Shown: positions 23,156 to 34,470 of the stretch, piece after piece
Position numbering within the stretch: position 1 is the stretch's first letter
Layout: each line of letters begins with the position of its first letter
Assembly: GCA_028023455.1 (NCBI GenBank)
Contig: JAQFVV010012671.1
Location: 432,001-496,000, forward strand
Direction of reading: 5' to 3'
Source: Epiperipatus broadwayi
Taxonomy: Eukaryota; Onychophora; Udeonychophora; Euonychophora; Peripatidae
Length of the DNA stretch: 64,000 nt
Program-made: the position numbers and the translations under genes
The notes under the pieces: model-generated
Told to the model about the DNA's origin: nothing
Database searches by the model: none
The model's input: only the letters and a program-made list of their open reading frames with translations

Positions 23156-25469
23156 CATTTCATTACACAATGCCTCCTTTTATGCTTATATACCTAATTT
23201 TATGCCTGGAGTCTGTTTTTCCAATTCTTAATAGATTTAGTCCTGCTTTGACTTTTAATTGACATTCCATTGTTTTTCTACTTCTGCATGCCTTGTGTGC
23301 AGCCAAATTGGTTTCCTTGCCATTGTTTTTTACTTTTCATGTAATACCTTAAAATGTGTATAGACTCTAAAGGTGTTCAACTGTAACTATTACCTATAGA
23401 TAGGGAAATACAGTAATTACACTCCCTCCTATAATGGCTTCCTACCTTCCTTCCATTGTATAAAAAAAAGGTAAAACAAATATAATGTACCAAATAGTGT
23501 AATATCTAGCTTCTAAATCCATCAAACATGGTGTGATGATGGAATATAATAATAGACAAAGTAAAGATATTGATTTCAGAGCCCTATGAATGAGATATGA
23601 TAGTTAGCATTATATGGAGTATTGGTAAACAAAGATCTCTTTAAAGTTATAGATTAGTATAACATTTATATAATTTATTTAAGAAAAATAGAAATAAGAT
23701 TATGGGGAATAGAGAAAGCTTTTGACTGTGAGAGTTTGTTTAGTTCTATTTTCAGTACTGATGATGGATGGAGACTTTTATCATTGGCATGATTGTGCAA
23801 AGTGTTTATGTAATTCCCTGGAGTGTTTATATCTCAACATGATACTAACCCATTTTTAAGTTGTGATACTTTCTGTTATTTATTATTGCCAATTAATGTA
23901 GTCCTGCCATAAACTCTAGCCTCTAAGTCTCAAAAAAAGAGCAAGGCATAATTTGTGAGTTGATATGAATTTAGATTTCTTTTATGTACTTTGTACCATC
24001 ATCATTTAATATGAAAATCTCATGTGTCCTAATGAGTAAAACTTTGTATTTATATTTTGGGTTGTTTTTTTTTTTTTATTTAATAGTGTAAATGGAGATA
24101 GTTATCCTGGTATTAATTACACATTTTATAATTCTTGTCCAGTGGTGTCTCAGTTCTACAAGATGATGCTAATATGAGAATTTAATAGATGTTGGAAAGA
24201 AAAAATAGAAATGTCATTGTTTTTATTTTTTTTGGAGAGAGGTATTATAATGCTAGAATGAAACTCTCAATCTAGAGACATTCTGCATTGTAATGTTTAC
24301 AGTTTTTTTATTTTATTAAAAAATAAAACAGTAGTACAATAAGATTAAGGAATATTTTATTTAAAATTCTTAAATAGTTGTTATATTAATCTAATAAAAG
24401 TGTATTGACGTTCATTATAACAAGCATAAAATATTTTATTTTAATTGAATAAATAAGTATTTTAATTGCTAAAATTTTGTTGTAATAGTACATAAGAAAA
24501 AGGATTTTATGTTAATAGAATCATATAAATTCCAATGCTAATCTAAATTGAAGAATGTCTAGTTATAAAATGTAATGTTAATTTGTATATATATATAGTA
24601 AAACTTTGGAGTGAAAAGAAGTAATTATAGAGAAGGGAGTGAAATTGATTTAGTTTTGTTTTAACAGCTGTCTTGGAAGAAGATTGGAAGACATTCGTTT
24701 ATTTAAATATCAGATAAACATTGTAGCCATAATATTTAACTGGAGATAATTAATTTCTAGGTAAGATGTCAAGGAAGAGAATATACACAGTGGTAACTTT
24801 GGGTAAAAATTGTTCATTAAATTGACCTGCGATTGTTTTGCAAAATTAAAGTAATGGAAAATAAAATTAGAATGAGCTAAATTAATATATTCTCAAGTAA
24901 ACTCTGGAACCATGTGCAGCTCTCTATGGCTGAACCATTGGAAGTAATGCCCTACAAAAGTTTAAAAATGAAATAAGATAAAGGCTACATTAAAATTGTT
25001 ACTTACCTGAGAAAATCTACTGCTACCTCTGGATTGAATATCTACTTATGAGAACTTTAATTTAGTCATTTAATTTACATTCTACCAAGAAAAAAAGTAT
25101 GCACTATGTTCAATTTAAAAACAAAAAGAAAAAAAAGGAAAAACTCTTTATTGGAGACATTAATCACTGCCATTGCTAGAATTGTGAATATAAATAAAAA
25201 TAAATGCTTTACAACACATGAACAATTATGATGATAAATGACATTGGGGTAATGGAAATTACCTTAATTTAAAAGTAAAAGAATGTTTTTGTGTGTGCTT
25301 TGTTATATGACCATACATTAGATTATAAAGAAAGAGCACCATTGTAAGATTAGTAATTTATTATTTCAAAGAAGATCTAATAATACAAGTAAGAAAGTTG
25401 TTTCAGTTATTTTGTATACTATAAATGGTTATGAGGATAAATGACATTGGAATAATGGAAATTACTTTA

Positions 25470-25578
25470 TTTATTTATTTATTTTTTTTCATATGTCACA
25501 GCATCGGCCGAGATGCGAACCCACAACCGTCTGCAACCAACTACTTGCTTGCATGGCGGCTACGATACCTCTCGGCTA
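25470..25578 (-). mobile_element. tRNA-derived SINE 1
   Basis: Read on the minus strand, a tRNA-like head contains a B box (GGTTCGCATCTC), then GGCCGATGCTGTGACATATG and an A/AAAT tail. ACTTTA flanks both sides (25464-25469 and 25579-25584). The paralogous site in copy 1 of the duplication is empty. The element is only about 110 bp: tRNA head, short unique tail and A-rich end. Confidence 0.8.
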
Positions 25579-25669
25579 ACTTTAAAAGTAAAAGTGTGCT
25601 TTTTTTGCTTTGTTGTATGATCATATGTTACATTATAAAGAAATATCATCATGGTAAGATTAATACTGC

Positions 25670-25766
25670 CAAGAGGTCAGCGCAGTTGCCTTGCAAGCAA
25701 GCCGTTGTTTGCAGATGGTTGTTGCAGGTTTGACTCCCGGCCAATGCTATGACATATGAAAAAAAA
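25670..25766 (+). mobile_element. tRNA-derived SINE 2
   Basis: The same family on the plus strand: GAGGTCAGCGCAGTTGCC, then a B-box-like GGTTTGACTCC, then GGCCAATGCTATGACATATG and A8. The 5' boundary is approximate because the target sequence was altered at insertion. It is absent from copy 1 of the local duplication. Confidence 0.75.
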
Positions 25767-25815
25767 CCTAACATTACAAGTAAGAAAGTTGTTTTAGTTA
25801 TTTTGTATGCTATAA

Positions 25816-28199
25816 ACTTTAAATTTATATATATATATATATCATAGTTATACACAGTATTATTACTATAAAATATTTATTAAAGATTTATTATAAAATT
25901 GCAAAATATTTGTAAATATATGTGTGTGTATGGTGTTTCAATTATGATCATTTATTTTTTGTCTAAAGTTTTTACGAACAATTATGCTATGTGTTTTCTT
26001 TTATTAAGTGATTAATAAATAAAATTATATAAATTTATTTATCACATGCCATTTTGATCTTATTGGACAATTTGTTTCTATCTTAAGGGAAATAGATTTA
26101 CCAGCTAAGAATAGAGAGAGAATATAACTGGGTTATTTTGGAATTACTGCTCATTTATCACAGTCTTTCCTTAGGAAAATGATATCCAGATCCATATTGG
26201 ACTGTATAATTATTTGTTCATCTCAAATGAATAAAATAAAATAAAATCTTGTGTATATGAATAGTTAACTGAAGAGCTTTTATGAAATAAAACTTCGGTT
26301 TTATTATAAAATTAATTTACCATTACAGTATAAATTTATTTATAAGTTTTTCTTTATCTATATATTTTGTTTTTTCTAAAAATTTGTTTGTAATTTGAAT
26401 GTATCATATGTGGGCATTGGAGTTCTTAAAATATAGTTGTATTATGATATCAACAAGGTAATATGAACATTTATTATGGGATTGTTTAAAGAATTGTATG
26501 GATGAATGAATGTACATTTGAAAATGATGTATGATTTTGTTTTTATAACTTGCTAATTTATTCTTATGCCTAAGAATTTTTATTATAAAAACAATGTGTT
26601 TTATGTCTTTCATATCATGCTTATAGTTTTATTTTATGATAAATAGTAGATAGAATTTTTTTCATATGTTATTTTATATTATGCTTTAGAATCTAGTACA
26701 GCATAGATTACATGGATATTGTGTTGGACAATTTTTAAGACAGTTTATTCTTGTCAAGTTTGTAGACATTAGTGACATGATACTATTGTCACAATTGCAC
26801 TTGTAGACAATTGTGTACTTTTGGATTATCCCATCATTTTGCCTATTTTATTTATTGGTGTTTAGAATGAAATTTTGAAGGCATATACATTATGATCTGC
26901 ATCTTTATTTGCTCTTGATCTTATCAGAATAGTTTGGTGTTTAGAATGAAATAGTAGTTATATTAGTTTAGTTTTAATTATAAGGAGTCTTACATGATCT
27001 GAGTATGAATAAAAAAATTTCTAACTTATAGTATCACATAGATTATCATATGTCGTTATGATTAGTAAATTTAGGAAGACATTTTGTGACAAAGGAATTT
27101 ACAGTTTATTGATTTGTTATTAAAGTTGTTGTTTATAAAAAAAAGAATTATAAATAATTAGGATAAATTTATTCTGTTAGCTCTTTATTTTTTGTTTCCT
27201 TTAAATAGCTTGATGAGAAATGTTTACGACCTGTAAATACTTGTTATATAAGAATTATTGAAACCTAAGAATCTCATTATTAAATTATATCCAGAACTAA
27301 TTATTTATGGTTTGTATAAAAATAATCTACAGAACCAATAAATAAGGTATTATTGTATAAGACGATATGGTGGTAATATTATTGAACCTGAGATATAAAT
27401 TAATTGAGATTTATATAAAAGTATTAAGTATTTATTTATACAGCGCTATGTTGATAAATTGTAAATGTAAATTAGCGATCAGGCTAATGCACATGCGCTT
27501 TATAGATAATTATATGTAAATAATACTAACATTCTCAAACAGAAGATAAAGTCTTTAGAAAAGGTAGAATGAATCCATCTAACTTTTCGCCCCAAATGTT
27601 TAAGTATGGGCAAATCTTAAGTGTTTGGATATGAGAGTGTGACAATATTGAACAGTCACTTTAAATTATTTAATATGCTTGGATGAATGACGCTTGTGAA
27701 ATTATTTAAAATTTACTATACGTCATTCTTGATCGAAATTAAACATATATATAATTAAGTATTTATTGTATTACATTTGAACTAAGTTTCACGGTGACAG
27801 CTTCATGTTCAACAATCTATGCCGCAGAAGGTTAGGTTACAATATATATATATATAATATCTAGAAATTCAGGTAGGCAATAAATTAATAATAAAACACT
27901 CAAAATTTTAGTTGTGTAAAAATTATACAAAGCAGTAATGGTTTTATTCTGTGTGTGAAAGTGTACAAAATTAGGTTAAAGAATAAATTAAGATAACAAA
28001 CTATTAATCATCTTTATAGTAAAATGGCAAGAGTAAATATGTTTTTATTTTTTTAACTATAATGTGTAGAATTAAATCTAAAGTGTTAATTGCAGCAAAA
28101 TTACAATTTATAAATAGATGTTGTTTTGCAAGAATACATTTTTTAAGTTCTGTTTTTCAAAAACCTAATTACTGCAATATAAAACAATAGATTACTTTT
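25816..28199. other. AT-rich non-coding DNA
   Basis: Nothing recognisable apart from (TA)n and (TG)n runs near 25825-25930 and 27842-27857. Confidence 0.5.
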
Positions 28200-28305
28200 T
28201 TTTTTTTTAAAGTGTCATAGCATCGGCCGGGACGCGAACTTGCAACCCGGGCAACTGCCTGCAAGTGCAAGGCAGTCACACTGACCTCTCGACCACCAAT
28301 AGGAC
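28200..28305 (-). mobile_element. tRNA-derived SINE 3
   Basis: Minus-strand copy: a T-rich run at 28197-28209 is the tail, then TGTCATAGCATCGGCC (complement of the GGCCGATGCTATGACA tail), then the tRNA-like B box and A box (CCTCTCGACCACC is the complement of GGTGGTCGAGAGG). It closely matches SINE 4. Confidence 0.85.
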
Positions 28306-29821
28306 TTTTTTTTTTTTATTATTAAATTCTGCAAGAGGTTGATGAATAATATCAATGTCCTGTCAATGTTTTTTCCCCAATAGAATAATTTCTGGGAATC
28401 AATTGCCCTGTATAATTTTCTGGATTGGTAGAGTGGAAGACTCTGAAGTTCAAGGTTCATGAATTATAGCTTTGTCTAATCACTTCTAATAATATAGAAC
28501 TGATTGAGAAATAAGATTTTAGATATAATAGCTAGAGAAATAAAGAAAAGATTTCTACATTTTGAGCTGCAAATAGACTGAAATGAAATCCTGAGTTTGG
28601 AAAATCTTTTTTAGATTCAGAATAGTCAATTGTGTTCACAATCTAGGAATAATGCTAGAATAGCTAATATGGCATGAAATTTTACCATAATCAAAGTCTA
28701 AAAAAATATTAGATATTAAATTGAAATGAGTAAGTATTAAAAACCATTTATTCTATCAACTTGTGGAAATGAATATATAATATCTATAAATTGTTGACAG
28801 AACCATCCAACATCTATCTATCTATATATAGAATTAAATATTTCCAGGGATTTTTATTATAATAAAAAATAGAAATGAGATTATATCTATGAAATCAGAG
28901 ATAACTTGTAGCATAATGCACTAGATGAAAGTTATATAATTTTTCTTAAGATTTCAATTAAAAATTATTTTAGATTAGAAAATCTAGGTATAAATAAAAA
29001 AAAATAGTGAAGTTAAATATAATAAAGATCTTTGGATAATTAAAAATCAAGCCCTTCTCTGGTAAAATAGAAAGCAAATGATGGAATTTCTATCAACTTT
29101 GGACAATCTATTCAGACTGGAATGGATTAAAATGTTTAATTTTCAAAGCAAAATTAATCTAAAGACACTAAGCTACATTTTTAATTATTGCTGTGAAAAT
29201 AATCAAGAATTACTTATAATACTTATGCAAAATAAATGTGCCAATAATAATTTGTGGATATATCAATCATTTTTGGCTAATAAAGCAAGGCAAAATTGAA
29301 AATACAATTTATTTATTTCGATACTTAAAAAGATAAGAAAAAATAAAAAGTTGCTAACTTTGATATTAAAGAAAGTAGATGATTGATTTTATAAAAATAC
29401 AATATTAAGAGTACAGTTTTTCTCAGACAATCTAGTAATGTTTAAACTTTTGTTCATAACCATCAATATAAAAAGGATTTTTTCTATAACATTTTTCAGA
29501 ATATTATTAATCTCATTAACACCTCCATATAATCACACACATAAATTTAGCTGTTTCAGAGTTACAAATCTATGTAAGAATGCCATAAATGTGTTAAATA
29601 AGTTGAAAAATGATCACTCAAATCAATTATTAAATGTCCCAATATATTTATTTAAAAAGCACTTTTAAACAATACTTTAATTTCAGATGCTACGTAACAA
29701 ATCCAAACATTAAGAAAAATGAACATATAAATAGTGCAAATAGTTTGTAAAAAGCATATAAAGCAATAAAAAAGGAAGTTATGCAAAAGAAATAAAAATT
29801 AACGTATTTATCTTGTCTTGC
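28306..29821. other. AT-rich non-coding DNA
   Basis: No gene is supported. The two ORFs here (29078-29299, 29438-29668) are low-complexity and lie in AT-rich sequence. Confidence 0.5.
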
Positions 29822-29918
29822 ATTGGTGGTCAAGAGGTCAGTGCGACTGCCTTACAAGTAGTTGCCCGGGTTGCGGGTTCACGTCCCGGCCGATGCTATG
29901 ACACTTGAAAAAAAAAAC
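29822..29918 (+). mobile_element. tRNA-derived SINE 4
   Basis: A-box-like TGGTCAAGAGG (29827-29837), an anticodon-arm-like GCCTTACAAG and B-box GGTTCACGTCC (29876-29886) form the tRNA head. GGCCGATGCTATGACACTTG and an A10 run form the tail. The GCCTTACA stretch resembles valine tRNAs, but arms are not fully paired, so this is a SINE and not a tRNA gene. No target duplication was identified. Confidence 0.85.
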
Positions 29919-30121
29919 TATTATAAATTAAAGAAGAAAACTTGTTTAGCCTCATGAGAATTGTCAACTAATAGTAACTGATAGTTTCCTGGCATCATCA
30001 AAAGAGAAAAGTTATCTCTATTTAGATGGAAATAATCTCATTATTTCTATTCTTTATTACACACACACATGCACAAAAAATTTACATTTCAAATAAAAAG
30101 TAAGTACAAATGGCTACAATT

Positions 30122-30223
30122 TGTCAAGCTTTGATGGTCCAGTGGTCAGCACAGCTGCCTTACAAGCAATTGTCCTGGGTTTGCGGGTTCGCTTCCTGGA
30201 CGATGCTTTGACACATGAAAAAA
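30122..30223 (+). mobile_element. tRNA-derived SINE 5 with 12-bp target duplication
   Basis: ATGGCTACAATT occurs at 30110-30121 and 30224-30235, exactly bracketing a 102-bp element. A box TGGTCCAGTGG at 30135-30145 and B box GGTTCGCTTCC at 30186-30196 fit Pol III consensus. The tail is GACGATGCTTTGACACATG plus A7. The target duplication and A tail indicate LINE-mediated retroposition. This copy fixes the element's full length. Confidence 0.92.
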
Positions 30224-30235
30224 ATGGCTACAATT

Positions 30236-31566
30236 GATGTGGAATAATGCAAAGTCTTCAAACTTAATTACATAGATTTAAACTAGAATGCTAAATACTG
30301 TGCAGCATCATAGAATTCTAAGAAAAGATTACTTAATGACCAATCAAAAGATGCATGACAGACACTAGTCATAAAAAAAACTTCTTAAATGATAGGAAAG
30401 AATTATGTTAAAAAGTTAAAAGTGGAGTTCATATATAAATATAAACATAATATATATATATTAGATTAATAAATGAATATTTGTACCAATATTTCACAAA
30501 AGATCATTGAATTATATATAAATTATTAATTGAGGCTAAATGAGAACTTATAAATCAATATTCCTTTCTAAAATACTTTTTAAATTCTTCTGTGTAATTT
30601 TAAAATTAAACTAATTATTTTCTTGAAAACAAAAAACAGATGAAGATATTGTTTTGACCTATAAAAGGAAAGAAAATAGATTTCAAATTAAATTCGAATT
30701 TCCCAATATAATCTTTTCTTACTACTTAAAGTGATGAATTAGAAATATGTAATGCATACTTCAACAATAATGTTTATATTAAAAGTAGAAATAAAGTTAA
30801 TTTGTATAAGGAAAAAATATGTATTTTTTAGTTTTTGATTAAAAAAAGATTTACATTATCACTACAGAATAATATAGCAAAAAAAAAAAATAGTATAACT
30901 CAGATATTGAGTGCATGTCGCCAAAAATAACATCAAACTGTTAGAGCAAATTGCTATTAAGTGGATAGCCATTATTGCAAAGTACTATTGCCCTACTTAT
31001 CTATTCATTTTCAAATGAAAAATCATTACAAGCCAATTTTTATTTTAGGTCTACATTTTAAACTGTCTACATCAATTAGATTGGAATCCTGAATTTGAAA
31101 AATCATTTCTAGACAACAATTAATTGCAATTACAGTGTTAATAATAGAAGAGGTAAACTGATATACTGTTGAATTTTACCATGTTTAAAAACAAAAAATA
31201 ATTAGAGGTTTAACTTGAAATGAACAGATAACTATCAACTCATTAAGTGAATTACATATAATATCTATAAGTTTTTTCCCAAAGTCATTGTCAAAAATTT
31301 ACTGGGTCTATTAGGAGTAATGGATGCCATCAATCAACTATCTTTCAGTATTACATCAAGGAAATTATAGCATAATCAAAGAAATATATAAGCAGAGAAA
31401 TAGTGATCTTCAAATTAATTTATTAAATATATTAACAAATTGGTGTTTTGATTTATAAAAATAATTTTAGTAATGCTTACAAGTTGATTATATAAAAAAA
31501 ATGTAATTAAAAAATAAAATTCATGATTCAGATTTAAATGAAAACAATAGGAAGATAACTGATACA
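30236..31566. other. AT-rich non-coding DNA
   Basis: No gene or recognisable repeat. Confidence 0.5.
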
Positions 31567-31776
31567 CATATGAGGGGTTAGAATGACTTATGGTCAACAT
31601 GGGTATGACAAAAAAGTGGCAAACAAGGGCTTTAAACATATCTAATTTTTAATGATATGGAAAGCTAAAAACTTGGAGAGTGGAGAAGATGAAAGCCAGT
31701 CCATTAAAGTTTGAAGATTTTCTATCTTAATATAAACCAAATACTGATTATATACATGTGTGGGAGATGATGATCT

Positions 31777-31829
31777 GGACCAATTGATGAATGCTGATTT
31801 GGTATGAAATATGTATATTGGACATAAGT
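31777..31829 (+). ncRNA. Hammerhead-like motif, HHR-B2 unit 1
   Basis: CCAA precedes TTGATGA (core with C3 to T at 31784-31790). Stem II is ATGCTG...TGGTAT and GAAA is intact. Stem III is ATA-TG-TAT with A at the cleavage position, then TTGG pairs with CCAA. Relative to HHR-B1 (ATG-TG-CAT) the third stem III pair has changed on both sides (G-C to A-U), which is compensatory. C3 is lost, so cleavage is not expected in this copy. Confidence 0.6.
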
Positions 31830-32220
31830 TATTTTTCACATTATGTGGTCATGCATCAGTTGTAGAAGTTGGTGTGGATGACTAAAGGAAGCCTAAAAAT
31901 CTGGGTTCAAATCCCTCTAATTACATGTAGCTTAAAGTATATTTACTACATAGGCATTTAAGTATTACATAATCAGCCTGATTCTACCCATCCCTCATGT
32001 TTATTTAAATGGCTTATGGTCTTACATATGAGAGGTGAGAGTGACTTATGATCAACATGGACATAACACAACAAAATTGGTAAACAAGGACTTTGAACAC
32101 ATTATTATCAGATTTTCAATGATATGGATGGCTGAAAAGTTAAAGAGTGGAGAAGACTGAAGTCTATCCAGTAAAGTTTGAGGATTTACTATCTTAATAT
32201 TTCTGTGGGAGATGATGATC

Positions 32221-32268
32221 TGGACCAAATGATGAGTTCTGGCTTAGCATAAAATATGTATATTAAAG
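32221..32268 (+). ncRNA. Hammerhead-like motif, HHR-B2 unit 2 (decayed)
   Basis: CCAAATGATGAG (C3 to A), stem II GTTCTG...TAGCAT, AAAA in place of GAAA, then ATATGTATATT. It is recognisable by homology but has two core changes. Confidence 0.5.
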
Positions 32269-32370
32269 ATCATTTGTCTTTTTCACTTGTTTGATGTCAT
32301 GTGTAAGATAGAAGTGAATGACTAAAGAGAGCTTGAAAGTCTGTGTTCAAATCTCCTCTAATTATATTAG

Positions 32371-33462
32371 ATAATATTGAATTCTCTTATTGATTGCAAG
32401 ATGCTCTTGTCTTATAGATATTATATTTTATCACTTTATATATAATATTAATGGTATCATATTATAAATGTGTTTATGCAAATGAATAAATAATACTTTA
32501 AAATGAACTTGTAGTAATAAGAGTAGAATATAAGAAATAAAAAGTTAGTCCATAACTATAAATCATATATCTTTATAAATTGGCTATGTTATCTGGAAAA
32601 AAATAAATGTTGTACCTAGATAAAAAAGATAAACTAAAAAGATATCATTTGATATTGTATTACAATAGGGTAAATATTTAGGATCTGTAAGACATAGATA
32701 AATCACATACTATTTTCGATTTTTAAGATAAGGATATATTTAAATCCTATTTATTGGCAATCTTCTTTAATAATTTTGTATTTGTATGAGCAATATATAG
32801 AATTATACATTTTTGCATCTACCTGCGATTTTCTTTTATAACACCGTTTATAAGTTAACTCTTTTACTTAGAGAACGTTATCAGAGATATTGATATAGTT
32901 ATATTATGTTTATGTATTACCGTATTTATGCATTGTTATTTTGTTTAATAAAATTATTTGTTATTTTTAAAATAATTACTTTGCGTTTTCTTATTTATCA
33001 TTATCATTTTGATTCATAGGTGTGGTCATATAATTTTAATTTCAATCATCTAATTTTAGTCAAACTGTAAATAACTTAGTAAAGTGAATATTTTTTATCT
33101 TTAACTGTTCCCAATAGCTCATCCCTATTCCTTTCACAGCTTTATTTATATGCTAAGAAATATACACTATATACAAATCACAAAATTCCCATTTGTGTTC
33201 AGTCACATGCTAAGAAACTTTACTACTTAAAATGTACAAGTCTTTATGATGTTCAAAGCTCTGAGAAATAATATATATTAAAGTATTATTTTGATGACTA
33301 TGATATTATGCTAGCTACATGTACAAAGTTTAAAGGAATTGTTATGTATTTATATATATAATGCCAGTAATGCTGCATAAATCCTGAGATTTATTAGATA
33401 TTTGTAAAGGTTAAGCTAAGATTCATGTAGTCACTGGTTAGATGGTTGGTTGGTGATTATAC
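32371..33462. other. AT-rich non-coding DNA
   Basis: Nothing recognisable. Confidence 0.5.
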
Positions 33463-33631
33463 ACTACAATACAAAAATATTATTCATTATTGAATGATCT
33501 CTAGTCTAACGAATGACTAATAATAATTACTAATATACTTTCATTAAGTGATTTGTGTCAAAGTTGTGAAGGCAGCATATTTGATTCATCAAATAAACTG
33601 TAATAATTTGCTATCTCTATACATACTGGAC

Positions 33632-33675
33632 AATGATAAAGATATGTGTGGTACAACATGAAATATGCATCTTAG
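33632..33675 (+). ncRNA. Hammerhead-like motif, HHR-B1 unit 1 (decayed)
   Basis: CAATGATAAAG, a degraded stem II ending AACAT, intact GAAAT, ATGCAT and C. The core lacks C3 and G8, so it is inactive by consensus. Confidence 0.45.
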
Positions 33676-33983
33676 TAATTTTAGATCTTTTTCACATGTC
33701 TTTAGTCATATGTCTATGATTACATCCCTCCACAAGGTGTTAAAAGTGAATAGAAACCAGTTCCTACTTTGCAAGAGAGTAGTCAAGTGAAAATTACAAT
33801 ATAGAAATATTATTCATTATTGGATAATCTCTAGACTAATGAATGATTAATAAAAATTATTAATATATGTTCATTAAATGATTTGTATCAGAGTTGTGAG
33901 GGCAGCACATTTGACTCCTATCAAATAAATTGTAACAATTTGCCATATATATATTGAACAATGATAAAGGTATTGTAAGAGTG

Positions 33984-34025
33984 CTGTTTCAGCATGAAAT
34001 GTGCATCTTGGGGATCACAGATCTT
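33984..34025 (+). ncRNA. Hammerhead-like motif, HHR-B1 unit 2 (core deleted)
   Basis: Stem II (GTGCTG/CAGCAT), GAAA, stem III (ATG-TG-CAT) and the cleavage C are all intact. The segment that should hold CTGATGA is reduced to GTAAGA. This unit preserves the 3' half of the ribozyme. Confidence 0.5.
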
Positions 34026-34294
34026 TTACACATATCTTTGGGCATATGCTTATGATTACATCGCCACAAGATGTTAAGTGAATAGAAACCAATCCCTACT
34101 CTGCATGAGAATGATGTAATGAAATTACATTATAGAAATATTATTCATTATTGGATAATCTCTAGTCTAATGAATGACTAATAAACATTATTTATGTCAA
34201 ACTTGTCAGGGCAGCAACTTGGTCACAAATAAACTGTAGTAATTTGCTATCTATATATGTACTGAATAATGATAATGTGTTAGAGATTGAAGTC

Positions 34295-34342
34295 TGGACC
34301 AACTGATAAGTGCTGATTCAGCATGAAATGTGCATCTTGGGG
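34295..34342 (+). ncRNA. Hammerhead motif, HHR-B1 unit 3 (one core change)
   Basis: GACCAA (stem I) is followed by CTGATAA at 34303-34309, which is the core with G8 to A. Stem II GTGCTG-ATT-CAGCAT has six pairs including one wobble. GAAA is at 34325-34328, stem III is ATG-TG-CAT, C is at 34336, and TTGG pairs with CCAA. Apart from the G8 change every element fits. G8 is catalytic in hammerheads, so this copy is probably inactive. Confidence 0.65.
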
Positions 34343-34470
34343 ATTATAGATCTTTTTCACATGTTTTTGGTCATATGTTTATGATTTCATTCTTCCACCA
34401 AGTGTTAAAAGTGGATAAAAATCAGTCCCTATCTTATGAGTGGTGTAGTGAAAAGTACATTACAGAAACA

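Larger units (their letters stand above)
20243..25231. other. AT-rich non-coding DNA
   Basis: No supported gene. It contains a G12 run near 21810, a candidate terminal exon at 22788-22894 and a short tandem repeat at 23070-23155. The minus-strand ORF at 20897-21157 is hydrophobic and low-complexity and matches no family I recognise. Confidence 0.5.
25232..25815. repeat. Tandem segmental duplication, second copy split by two SINEs
   Basis: Copy 1 (about 25232-25431) begins GATAAATGACATTGGGG and ends TATACTATAAATGG. Copy 2 (about 25435-25815) follows the same path but contains two tRNA-like SINEs in opposite orientation, absent from copy 1. The duplication therefore predates at least these insertions in copy 2. 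Confidence 0.8.
31567..32370 (+). repeat. HHR-B2 tandem array, two units of about 450 bp
   Basis: Two head-to-tail units start near 31567 and 32027 (AGTGACTTATGATCAACATGG in the second). Each has a hammerhead-like block about 215 bp in. Each ends with a Pol III B-box-like sequence: GGTTCAAATCC at 31904-31914 and TGTTCAAATCT at 32344-32354. The hammerhead block is shared with HHR-B1 but most of the remaining unit differs. A ribozyme plus Pol III-like boxes recalls the schistosome Sm-alpha type of retroposon. Confidence 0.75.
33463..34470 (+). repeat. HHR-B1 tandem array, three 330-bp units
   Basis: Units begin at about 33463, 33793 and 34124 (shared CAATATAGAAATATTATTC), with the start of a fourth at 34454. 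Spacing is 330-332 bp. Each unit contains the stem-loop block GTGCTG...CAGCATGAAAT followed by GCATCTTGGGGAT. Units differ by substitutions and small indels. Head-to-tail arrays of a few hundred bp with one hammerhead per unit are the genomic form reported for animal retrozymes. Confidence 0.8.

Noticed and set aside
29822-29918. tRNA gene
   Set aside because: The A and B boxes are good, but acceptor and anticodon stems do not close. An A tail and four related copies show it is a SINE.
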